From NCBI GenBank assembly GCA_023392995.1, contig JAEWMZ010000042.1, positions 1 to 27,268 on the forward strand: a DNA stretch of 27,268 nt. The letters run 5' to 3'. How positions within the stretch are numbered: the stretch's first letter is position 1; every line of letters starts with the position of its first letter. This stretch comes from Bacillota bacterium. GTDB lineage: Bacteria; Bacillota; Clostridia; Lachnospirales; Lachnospiraceae. The notes beneath the pieces are model-generated. The model did not search any database, was not told the origin of the DNA, and worked only from the letters and a program-made list of their open reading frames with translations. Positions 7,583 through 15,416 of the stretch are shown in pieces. A program made the translations under genes and the position numbers.

Positions 7583-8210
7583 AATAAAGAACAGAGGTGT
7601 TTTATTCACCCAGGCCCAAGGTGAATGGTATTTAAATATGTACGTAATCACAGGGAACAAATATAATTATGTTATCGACACCGGTTTGGGTTCCTTCAGT
7701 ACTACTCCGATTTTAGATTATATCGTCGGATCAACGAAGCAGACCATTGTAATCAACACCCATTATCACTGGGATCACATCTGGGGAAATGACACCTTCA
7801 AGGATTCCCTTCTGGTATCCCACAAATTATGTTGGGAAATGATACAAGCAAATTGGGATGGGATGCTTCATAAATACAGGCAATATTGCTATGGAGATGT
7901 TAGAAAGAAGCTTCCTAATCTGCTCTTTGAACAGGAATTGTACTTTCCAGAGGATCGCATCAGACTATTCTACAGTCCCGGGCATACTCTGGACTCCATA
8001 AGTATTTTGGACGAGGCAGATAAGGTGTTGCTATTGGGGGATAATATTGGCGATAGCCCAGAGGAGCTTCTCCCAAGCCTTAATTGCAGCCATAAGATTT
8101 ATAAAGCTACCTTGAGAAAATATGAAACGATGGATTTTGATACTTGTATCTCCGGACACAATCAGGTATTTGATAAAACTATTCTAAGTAAGCTTTTTGA
8201 TATGCTATAG
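7569..8210 (+). CDS. Metallo-beta-lactamase-fold hydrolase 2
   Basis: This 213-residue MBL-fold protein has NTHYHWDHIWGN (H65, H67, D69, H70), VIDTGLG before it, and SPGHTLDSISI and LLLGDNIGD after it. It is clearly in the same superfamily as its neighbour but not a close duplicate, since the C-terminal part is shorter. The ATG at 7569 follows a GGGGGG run at 6-base spacing and lies inside the end of the first gene; the in-frame codon at 7524 lacks a ribosome site. The last codons lie in a 22-bp tandem duplication. Two adjacent MBL proteins plus a WYL regulator suggest a small detoxification or metabolite-hydrolysis operon. The substrate is unknown. Confidence 0.88.
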   Translation: MRQTKIKNRGVLFTQAQGEWYLNMYVITGNKYNYVIDTGLGSFSTTPILDYIVGSTKQTIVINTHYHWDHIWGNDTFKDSLLVSHKLCWEMIQANWDGMLHKYRQYCYGDVRKKLPNLLFEQELYFPEDRIRLFYSPGHTLDSISILDEADKVLLLGDNIGDSPEELLPSLNCSHKIYKATLRKYETMDFDTCISGHNQVFDKTILSKLFDML

Positions 8211-8231
8211 TAAGCTTTCTGATATGCTATA
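8188..8231 (+). repeat. 22-bp tandem duplication at the end of MBL gene 2
   Basis: Positions 8188-8209 and 8210-8231 are the same 22 bp with one mismatch (GTAAGCTTTTTGATATGC versus GTAAGCTTTCTGATATGC at the start). The first copy encodes the last residues and most of the stop codon; the second is untranslated. Confidence 0.9.
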
Positions 8232-8286
8232 ATAAGTAATAGCTTCGCGGTCATGCGAATCGAATTCATAGCCAGGGGTGATAACA

Positions 8287-9219
8287 ATGAAGAAATCAGA
8301 ACGAATGAATGCCATCATTTATATACTAAAAGAACGCGGTAAGCTAACTGCCGGTGATCTTGCAAATCTCCTGGAGGTTAGTGAGCGAACCGTTTACCGG
8401 GATATAGATGCCCTTAGTCAAATAAAAGTCCCCATCATAGCCTATGAAGGTAATCAAGGCGGCTATGAAATTGATCCAGGCTATTTTATTCCCTCCATTC
8501 AGCTCACAGAGGACGAAATAACTAGCTTTATCCTTCTGTTAAGACTTGGCCAGGAACTGAAAATCCCCGGACTTCATAAGAATTACGATATGTTAAGCTT
8601 AAAGCTGCTCAATGCTGTTCCAAAGGATAAACGTCCTAAATTAGAACGCTTTCTTGCTAAGTTTAAGATCTATGTCAATCGCATCTATCCCGGTCCATAT
8701 TTAGATCAGCTTCTGGATGTTATTATTCAGAGCTTTGAGCAGGAGAAAAGACTTAAACTCTCCTATGCTGCCCCAGGAACTGCCCAGGCTTGCGAACGAA
8801 TCGTCTCTCCGAGTAGTTTTGCCTTTGACGAGGGAGGCTGGTATTTAACTGGGTATTGCCATCTGCGAAAAGCAAAGCGAACCTTTCGACTGGATCGAAT
8901 TACCAGTATCGAGCTTCTGGACAACCCCTGCTATTTCCCAGAGAATAAGGAAGCATTTGAAGCCAATGACAGTGTCATACGCTGCCTGTTAGAAATTGAT
9001 CCCCATTTTTACGAGGTCATAAAGCATAATTATTATATGGAAGAGCATAAAATCCTGGAGGCTTCAGAGCGGCTAAAGGTTGAACTTTATATCGATCGTG
9101 AGGAGACCCTCCTTGAACTTGCCTTAAGAAACTCTGCACACTGCAAAGTGATAGAACCACAAAGCCTTTGTGAGCAGATAAAAGGGATCGCAAAAGATTT
9201 AGCTGACATTTACAAGTAA
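8287..9219 (+). CDS. YafY-type WYL-domain transcriptional regulator
   Basis: The 310-residue protein starts with an HTH_11 DeoR-like winged helix (1-60; LTAGDLANLLEVSERTVYRD) and has a WYL domain at about 150-220. That domain contains GGWYLTGYCHLRKAKRTFRL, whose conserved basic residues are thought to bind a ligand or nucleic acid. A WCX-type C-terminal extension follows. The ATG at 8287 has GGTG six bases upstream, and the in-frame GTG at 8278 lies inside that site. It follows the MBL pair by 76 bp on the same strand and could regulate them, perhaps through the palindrome at 6706. That link is inference. The gene ends 6 bp from the converging diguanylate cyclase gene, which leaves no room for a terminator between them. 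Confidence 0.9.
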   Translation: MKKSERMNAIIYILKERGKLTAGDLANLLEVSERTVYRDIDALSQIKVPIIAYEGNQGGYEIDPGYFIPSIQLTEDEITSFILLLRLGQELKIPGLHKNYDMLSLKLLNAVPKDKRPKLERFLAKFKIYVNRIYPGPYLDQLLDVIIQSFEQEKRLKLSYAAPGTAQACERIVSPSSFAFDEGGWYLTGYCHLRKAKRTFRLDRITSIELLDNPCYFPENKEAFEANDSVIRCLLEIDPHFYEVIKHNYYMEEHKILEASERLKVELYIDREETLLELALRNSAHCKVIEPQSLCEQIKGIAKDLADIYK

Positions 9220-9225
9220 CAGCCC

Positions 9226-10734
9226 TTATTCCTGGGCTCCCTTGTTCTGATATTCTTTCCGAAATCTTTGCTTTTCCTTATACATTTGCTTATCCGCTTT
9301 TTCGATGATATGGTCTAACTCCATCGGCATACCTGAGTGATAATAGGTTACTCCATGACTTGCCCTGATACGATAAGGGACTTTTTGTTTCTGCTCACTT
9401 TCCCTGAACTGGGTTTGAATCTCGCTCCAAATCTTTTCTGCCTGGGTTTTATTCTTACCATTGAATATTATGATAAACTCATCACCACCCATGCGAAAGA
9501 AGATATCCTCTTCTTGCAGATTCGGCTTTATGATTTCACAGAAAGTGAGAATATATCGATCTCCCTCTCCATGCCCATAGGTATCATTGATATACTTTAA
9601 ATTATTCAGGTCAAGAAAGCAAAGAACGAATTCCAGATCTTCTTCCTTGGATGCCTCCAACAGCTCCTCCAATTTTTTAAGTCCTACTCTTCTGTTAAAA
9701 ATTCCGGTTAAGGTATCCGTCGAGGCATAATGATTCAATTCTTCCTCTGCTCTTCTGATCTCCGTAACATCCATAATGCCGGTTAGCATACACTTTTCCC
9801 CATGATAATCTATTAATTCATAATTCGCGGTTACCCACATATGCTTACCGTTAAAATCATATTCCAGTATTCGATTGTAGGTGCTGCTATGATGGATCAA
9901 TTCTTCCTGCAGCGCAAGGATACTCTCATTATTCATAAATCCATCAATTCTCTGCGGACTATAAAGACCCTCCGCATTAATTTCTAACAAGCTGCAGGCC
10001 TTTTTGTTTGCCTCAAGAATCTTTCCATCCTCCATTCTCGTGATGAATACAGGGTAGGGATTCAGAAAAAAAAGTTTTTTAAAATTTTCTTCGTTCTCCG
10101 TTAATTCCTTACGATACAGAAATTCTACCAGTCTGTTGCGATAAAAGATAAAACCCAATAAGAAGGCAGCAATAATCATAACAGTAGAATTTGCCAGCTT
10201 CACAAGGAATTGATCCATATCCTGACTTAACAACCCAATTCCGGCAAGAAAAATAATATGATTAACGCCATAGGCAATTAGCATGTAAGAAGGTTTTAAA
10301 GCAATGGCAGTGGCGGTTATCAAAGAGAGTATGATATAGGAATATATATTACCTGTGTGTCTCTGACTATTGATGGATGAAATGACTCCCATAAGGATAT
10401 AAAAAAACACGTACAGCTTCAATACAAAATACATAATTGGGTATTTCTCATTCATTCTCATAGCAGATAGTTTACGATAAAAGAGTAAGATTGCAGCAGA
10501 GATGACTACACTTATAACATGCCCGGCAATCAGAGTTGTTACGTACCCTCTGTCAGCATCACTTTTCACAATGGTATAGTCCATAGTGAGCCAAAAAAGA
10601 GAGCAGCAGATCGTAGCAAAAGAAATCAGCCGTATTCTCCCAAGAACCAGCTGACTATTATACTGTGCAAATTCTTTTTGTTCTTCGGAGGAGCTGCTGA
10701 TCAAAAAGTTTATTCCTTCTCTCATCCATTCCAT
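9226..10734 (-). CDS. Membrane PAS-GGDEF diguanylate cyclase
   Basis: The 502-residue protein has about six membrane segments in residues 33-198, a PAS domain at about 214-330 (LNPYPVFITRMEDGKILEAN is the typical core), and a GGDEF domain at 335-495. The active site MGGDEF (416-420) is intact, and the metal-binding FLDLNNLKYINDTYGHGEGD segment is present, so c-di-GMP synthesis is likely. The inhibitory I-site RxxD is QEED here (Q407, D410), so product feedback should be lost or weak. AAGGAG lies six bases before the ATG. It is probably a single-gene unit. The PAS domain suggests a small-molecule or redox input. Confidence 0.93.
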   Translation of the reverse strand: MEWMREGINFLISSSSEEQKEFAQYNSQLVLGRIRLISFATICCSLFWLTMDYTIVKSDADRGYVTTLIAGHVISVVISAAILLFYRKLSAMRMNEKYPIMYFVLKLYVFFYILMGVISSINSQRHTGNIYSYIILSLITATAIALKPSYMLIAYGVNHIIFLAGIGLLSQDMDQFLVKLANSTVMIIAAFLLGFIFYRNRLVEFLYRKELTENEENFKKLFFLNPYPVFITRMEDGKILEANKKACSLLEINAEGLYSPQRIDGFMNNESILALQEELIHHSSTYNRILEYDFNGKHMWVTANYELIDYHGEKCMLTGIMDVTEIRRAEEELNHYASTDTLTGIFNRRVGLKKLEELLEASKEEDLEFVLCFLDLNNLKYINDTYGHGEGDRYILTFCEIIKPNLQEEDIFFRMGGDEFIIIFNGKNKTQAEKIWSEIQTQFRESEQKQKVPYRIRASHGVTYYHSGMPMELDHIIEKADKQMYKEKQRFRKEYQNKGAQE

Positions 10735-10975
10735 AAGTTGCTCCTTTATCTGTCTGCATCTCTTTTTTTCTGGAGAACTCCCTCTCGATGCACGGTTTCG
10801 TACCTTTATTTATCATTTCTTTGGATTCTCTCTTTTTTTATTATATAGAGGGCTGACCTAATATGCAAGTACAGCATTTTCCCCTATAAATAGAATTCAT
10901 TGCAAGTTTCCTCCATCCCTTTTATATCAGCGAGTCGTAATCTTCTTGTAATTCCCCAATACCTATGGTAAGCTT

Positions 10976-11006
10976 CAATTACCAATTTACGCCATATTGG
11001 TAATTG
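10976..11006 (+). promoter_or_regulatory. Perfect 11-bp inverted repeat upstream of the DJ-1/PfpI gene
   Basis: The arms CAATTACCAAT (10976-10986) and ATTGGTAATTG (10996-11006) are perfectly complementary across a 9-base centre. A possible -10, TACAAT, is at 11017-11022. A T run follows, but no plus-strand gene lies just upstream, so an operator fits better than a terminator. The rest of the 339-bp divergent spacer 10735-11073 shows no gene. Confidence 0.5.
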
Positions 11007-11073
11007 TTTTTAATGTTACAATTCATCAGGCTAAGCTGGAATTCTTATTTTTATACTATACGGAGGTGCAGAC

Positions 11074-11661
11074 GTGAATAAAGATCAAATACTTCTTCTA
11101 TTAACAGATCGTTGGTGTGATTGGGAGGCAAGCTATGCCATTGCTGTCATCAATTCCTTTTCTGACTATCAGGTAAAAACCATTGGAATTGATACTGAGA
11201 ACAAGGTATCCATGGGGGGATTACAAACTGCGGTTAATTTTAGTATCAGTGATTACAATCATCTGGATCAACTTGCCCTGCTAATTATTCCTGGGGGTCT
11301 GTCCTGGGAGGAAAATGACTATGATGAAATTGCCCAATTCGTTAAAACAGTCAGCAGTCTTGACATTCCTGTTGCAGCCATATGCGGAGCGACTTACTTT
11401 CTATGTAAACACGGCTTTCTCAATAATAAAAAGCACACCGGAGATTCGTTAGAGCTGTTTCAAAGTGTAGAAGGATACCTTGGTGAGGAATACTATCTGC
11501 CTGCCCAAGTTGTTTTTGACCAGGGCTTTATTACCGCGAACGAAACTGCCGCAGTTGAATTCGCCTATGAAATATTTAAGCTTCTAAAAGTAGATAGTGA
11601 TGCTGAGATGAAGCAGTGGTTTGATAATTTTCAATATGGAGCTGTTCCAAGGTCAATTTAG
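11074..11661 (+). CDS. DJ-1/PfpI-family protein
   Basis: The 195-residue protein has the DJ-1/PfpI fold. The N-terminal strand LLLLTDRWCDWEASYA carries the conserved Glu (E18). LLIIPGGLSW forms the oxyanion strand. The nucleophile elbow AAICGATYFL carries C104, with H121 following in KKHTG. Members act as glutamine amidotransferase-like hydrolases, chaperones, deglycases or oxidative-stress proteins. The exact role is not decidable from sequence. The GTG start at 11074 has GGAGG seven bases upstream. A perfect inverted repeat lies in its promoter region. It seems monocistronic; a weak bulged hairpin with a T run near 11770-11803 may end it. Confidence 0.88.
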   Translation: MNKDQILLLLTDRWCDWEASYAIAVINSFSDYQVKTIGIDTENKVSMGGLQTAVNFSISDYNHLDQLALLIIPGGLSWEENDYDEIAQFVKTVSSLDIPVAAICGATYFLCKHGFLNNKKHTGDSLELFQSVEGYLGEEYYLPAQVVFDQGFITANETAAVEFAYEIFKLLKVDSDAEMKQWFDNFQYGAVPRSI

Positions 11662-11818
11662 TTACTTAATAAAAATATCAATTTATATTATAAAAACAAT
11701 TTAATTTCTCAATTAGCATCATTTAATGTCTAAAAAAATAAAATTAGTATACCAATAAATAGGTGCTTAATCATAACACGCTGGCATAGTTAGTGTGATT
11801 TTTGCAGGCGCATAGAAA

Positions 11819-11853
11819 AACCCTTTTATCTGACTTCGTCAAATAAAAGGGTT
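11819..11853 (-). terminator. Terminator of the iron alcohol dehydrogenase gene
   Basis: Arms AACCCTTTTAT (11819-11829) and ATAAAAGGGTT (11843-11853) form an 11-bp stem, extended inward by GAC/GTC around a TTCG loop. On the minus strand it is followed by TTTTT. It lies 10 bp after the stop codon. Confidence 0.88.
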
Positions 11854-11863
11854 CCTGAATACC

Positions 11864-12994
11864 TTATAATGCCGCTCTATAGATTTCCTTAATTTCCTCC
11901 AGTGTAAATTCCTTTGGACTCGCCTTTAATCCCGCCGCGGAAACCTTCAGACAGTTTTCTGCCATCCAGTCAATATCACCTGCTTCAATCCCCTGTTCTT
12001 TTAGGGTCGTCAGCAGATCGATCTTCTTTAAAAAGGAACGAAGGGTATCAACGCAATCTGTTTCATCCTTCCCTCCCAGCAGCACTGATATTTTCGCGAA
12101 CTTCTCAGGCTTTTCCCCTATACTTCTCTCAAATACCACCGGCGTAAGAGCCGCAAGACCTCTTCCATGAACAATGTCCTTTAGACCACTGGCCGGATGC
12201 TCCATCCCATGAGGGGCAGCTACCCCGGCATGACTGATTACCATTCCTCCATAGGTGCTAGCCAGTGTAACCTGTTCCAACGCTTCTATATTTTCCATGT
12301 CCTCATATAAAACCGGAAGATATCTGCCAATCAGCTCGATACCCTTTAGCGCCAGAAGCTCGATAATGGGCTGGCAGTTTTTGGACAGATAAGCCTCCAT
12401 ACTGTGAGCCAGTGCGTCAAAGCCAACACTTGCAAGAATATGCTTAGGCATGGTTTTCATAACCAGCGGATCAATAATCGAAGCTTTCGCAATGATGGCA
12501 TTGCTGCGTATGGATTTTTTATCCTTGGTCTCCGGGTCTGTCAGCACTGCAAAGCCATTTCCCTCACTTCCAGTCCCGCAGGTGGTAGGTAGCAAAACAA
12601 TGGGAAGAGCCTCTTTTAAAGGCTTACGGGCAAAGATATATTCCGATAAGTCCGTGTCATCAACTGCCGCAATGGCAATCGCCTTTGCAGCGTCCATAAT
12701 ACTTCCGCCGCCAAGCCCCAGAATCACATCACAGCCTCCCTGCCTTGCCTCTCTGGCACCTTCATAAACTGTACTGGTCAAAGGGTTTTGTTCCACTTTA
12801 TCAAAGACAAGGTAAGGCAAACCCTCCACCGTCAACAAATCCTCTACTCTCTTTAATAGGCCTGATCTTTTGGTGCTTCCTTTTCCAGTTACTATTAACA
12901 CCTTCGTTCCATAGCCGGCAGTTATTTTACCCACTTCATTAGTCTTATCACATCCAAAGATTAAATTAACCGGTAAATTAAATTGAAATTCCAT
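11864..12994 (-). CDS. Iron-containing alcohol dehydrogenase
   Basis: The 376-residue protein belongs to the group III (FucO/BdhA-like) alcohol dehydrogenases, which interconvert aldehydes or ketones and alcohols with NAD(P)H. The dinucleotide-binding GLGGGSIMDAAK (about 93-104) and LLPTTCGTGSE (about 134-144) motifs are present. Expected iron ligands are D193 and H197 (GFDALAHSMEAY), H262 (APHGMEHPASG) and H276 (HGRG). The start at 12994 (MEFQF) is preferred because AAGGAG is seven bases upstream; the ATG at 13000 lies one base from that site. Clostridia use such enzymes in fermentation. Its transcript would have to start in or beyond the repeat-rich region at 13025-13450. Confidence 0.93.
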   Translation of the reverse strand: MEFQFNLPVNLIFGCDKTNEVGKITAGYGTKVLIVTGKGSTKRSGLLKRVEDLLTVEGLPYLVFDKVEQNPLTSTVYEGAREARQGGCDVILGLGGGSIMDAAKAIAIAAVDDTDLSEYIFARKPLKEALPIVLLPTTCGTGSEGNGFAVLTDPETKDKKSIRSNAIIAKASIIDPLVMKTMPKHILASVGFDALAHSMEAYLSKNCQPIIELLALKGIELIGRYLPVLYEDMENIEALEQVTLASTYGGMVISHAGVAAPHGMEHPASGLKDIVHGRGLAALTPVVFERSIGEKPEKFAKISVLLGGKDETDCVDTLRSFLKKIDLLTTLKEQGIEAGDIDWMAENCLKVSAAGLKASPKEFTLEEIKEIYRAAL

Positions 12995-13024
12995 ATGCAT
13001 TCTCCTTACATTTACTCTTGTACA

Positions 13025-13288
13025 TTAGGCAATTGTGAAACTTTATAGTTAATGAAAATTTTCATACAATTGATGTAATTTCCTTCGCTACACGCTGATT
13101 CCGCGCAAGTTTCGCTCAGGAACCCACATCAATTGTATGAAAATTTGCCGTAGTTATAAAGTTTTGCAATCATACACCGCAGATACTATTTCTACGCTCC
13201 AACGCTTCCTTCGGGCTTAGCTTCCGCTTCGAAACAGTATCTGCGCTGTATACAATACCTTGAGTTAATGAGTTTCGCAATTACCTAA
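13025..13288. repeat. 264-bp element of nested inverted repeats
   Basis: The ends are an 18-bp inverted repeat with two mismatches (13025-13042 and 13271-13288, starting TTAGG). Inside is a large palindrome whose inner arms (13056-13076 and 13126-13146) match perfectly over 21 bp. They continue outward after an 8-base mismatch into 13032-13047 and 13155-13170 (two mismatches). A second palindrome pairs 13172-13192 with 13231-13251 (two mismatches in 21). The two loops are more GC-rich (CGCT-containing) than the arms. The left outer arm can pair with either 13160-13170 or 13271-13283, giving alternative folds. No gene fits. It could be a MITE-like or palindromic dispersed element, or a structured leader of the dehydrogenase gene. 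Confidence 0.75.
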
Positions 13289-13316
13289 CATCGATTCCCC
13301 TACTGAAGTTATTGCT

Positions 13317-13415
13317 AAAAAAACGACGATATTTTAATTCCCGCTGCAAGAGCATCAGCAAAACTGATCTCTAGCACGAATTAAAACACCGTCGTTTTTT
13401 GATCTACCATCAATA
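13317..13415 (-). ncRNA. Candidate small RNA: promoter-linked rod-like hairpin
   Basis: On the minus strand, 23-base arms (13318-13340 and 13378-13400) pair over their whole length, with two G-U positions. Inside is a further hairpin of the form GAG-ATCAG, TTTTG, CTGAT-G-CTC. The transcript would end in seven U (13317-13323). A near-consensus promoter sits just upstream, so transcription would start near 13415 and make an RNA of about 99 nt. The hairpin is also symmetric enough to end transcription from the receptor gene, 147 bp upstream. I do not recognise it as a known riboswitch. It could be a free sRNA or an attenuator ahead of the dehydrogenase. Confidence 0.5.
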
Positions 13416-13421
13416 GTAACA

Positions 13422-13450
13422 ATTATCTCATTCACTTGGCTTCTTGTCAA
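13422..13450 (-). promoter_or_regulatory. Near-consensus sigma-A promoter
   Basis: TTGACA (13445-13450) and GATAAT (13422-13427) on the minus strand are separated by exactly 17 bp, giving 11 of 12 consensus bases. It points into the hairpin at 13317-13400 and away from the chemotaxis operon. The remaining spacer to 13549 shows no gene. Confidence 0.75.
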
Positions 13451-13549
13451 CCACTTGCTTCTTTTCACCTATTTGCTCTATCGCTGACCATAATCGGAAG
13501 GCCTTAAACCTACCGAATCAGCCCGCACTTATTAACTAGAAATAGCGGA

Positions 13550-15335
13550 TTAATACTTTCCTAGCGCGGTTGCTGCTTCGAATCTTGGCGCATTTATCTC
13601 GGGGAATTCACTATGGAGAGAAATCGATACCAAGTTATTCTTATCATAACCGGAATTTAGTTTAAATCTTCCGACTTCTTCGCGCAAGGTGGCTGCCTGT
13701 GCAGACATCTCTTCACTGGTCGCCGAATTTTCTTCGGCGGTAGCTGCATTGGTCTGGACAACAGAGGAAACCTGTAAAAGGCCAATCTTTATCTGGTCAA
13801 TCGCCTCTGCCTGATGCGTGGAGGCCTGATCAATTCTTACAATACTGTCATTGACCATTTTTGCTTTCATTCCGACCTCCTGCAAGATCTTTGCAGTTTC
13901 TGCGGTTGTCTGTGTCCCTTTTTCCACAGTAGTGACAGAGGCTTGAATCAGTTCGGCTGTTTGATGCGCTGCCTCCGCAGATTTAGCAGCAAGATTGCGC
14001 ACCTCATCTGCTACAACCGCAAAGCCTTTTCCGGCATTACCTGCACGTGCTGCCTCGATTGCTGCATTCAGGGCAAGGATATTTGTCTGGAATGCGATGT
14101 CCTCAATCACCTTTGTGATATGGGTAATCTGACTGGAAGCTGCCCCGATCTCTTCCATAGCCTCCGTTAACTGTCCCATGTGCTCATTTCCTGTATTTAC
14201 ACCCGATACAGCTTCTCCAACATATTGGGTTGCAGTTTTAACATTCGTAGAATTCTCCGTAGCCTGTTCCGCTATTTTCTCAAGAGAAACCGTCAATTCC
14301 TCAACGGAAGCCGCCTGCTCCGTTGAACCGGCAGCCAGAGCCTGGGCTCCGCTTGCAACCTGGGAAGCCCCTGTACTAACCTGTTCAGCAGCGGTATTGA
14401 TTGTCAGCATTGTATTGTTGAGAGCAAACACTGTATTTTCAATTGTCTGCTTTAATGCCAGGTAATCCCCCGGATAGTCCAGATCCACTCGAATTTGCAA
14501 ATCTCCCTTGGAAATCTTGGTGAATTTCTCTATCACATCTCCAAGAATAGTAACTTGCATTTGATTGGATTTTTGTATAAAGCTTCGCCATTTGTCCCAT
14601 TTCATCCCGGCTCTCATACTTAATTTCACTTTTCATATTTCCTTTTGATATCTCTTCAAATACATGCACGATTTCTTTGACCGGTTTTAAAATAGCTCCT
14701 CTGATGGCGATGATTACTACTATAGTGATCAGTACAGACGCAGCAACACAGGAAACCAGTAGAATCCAAGCCATTCGCACTGTATTTTCTGCGTCCGCTC
14801 TTTGGTTAGCGGCATTGGTGTTTAATACCTTCGTAAAATCAATCAAAATTTCCGCTGCCTGATCAAATGGAGGTACATACTCTTCCAGGAAGATCGTATA
14901 GCCCTTTTGCACATTCTCCTCTGTGGGGTTTTTCACCAAATCCGCTATTTTAACCCTTGCCTCACCCGCCTGACTTAGTAGCTCCGATACCTCTTTAATT
15001 TTCTCATCCGAATCTGTATTTCTCTGATTCCCAGCAAATTTATTCAGCTCTTCAAGTGCTGCTGTTCCGTCTTGTTCCGCCAGCGTTAATACATGCTCAA
15101 TCGTATCTGAATCTTTTTCAATAAAAGCTCTTTCCAGATAGCGCTGTGCTGACACAACATTTCTTCTGATAGTCCAAAGGCTGTTATTGTTTGGCAGTGT
15201 ATACTGCCCATAGAGCTCCACCTGCTCACTGATATTATTGATGCTGTACATGGACAGCCCGATTGATGACACTAATAAAACTAACAAAATACCAAAACCT
15301 ACAATTAATTTTTTACTGACAGATAAGTTTTTCAT
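13550..15335 (-). pseudogene. Methyl-accepting chemotaxis protein, frameshifted in the HAMP region
   Basis: Two frames together make one receptor of about 594 residues. The first (15335 to about 14575) has a membrane segment at 10-30, a four-helix-bundle sensor domain, a second segment at about 189-213 and a HAMP domain reaching SRDEMGQMAKLYTK (about 255). The second frame continues SNQMQVTILGDVIEKF with the rest of the linker and the full signalling domain, including the tip EDIAFQTNILALNAAIEAARAG. The frames join if one base is removed from the A5 run at 14570-14574, giving YTKSNQMQ. Without that the protein stops soon after HAMP. The C-terminus (ALGKY) has no CheR-binding pentapeptide. The start follows AAGGAGG at 12 bases. 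It is the last gene of the operon. The defect may be real or a homopolymer sequencing error. Confidence 0.85.
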
Positions 15336-15416
15336 AGTGCTTATTTTCCTCCTTCGTTATCGGATGTACCGATGATGTTTGTATTGCACAGACAGAACCT
15401 CATTCTTGCATTTACT

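Noticed and set aside
13317..13400. Known riboswitch (c-di-GMP, preQ1, fluoride, guanidine or SAM type)
   Set aside because: I compared remembered consensus features of these classes and found no matching core. The structure is a simple rod.
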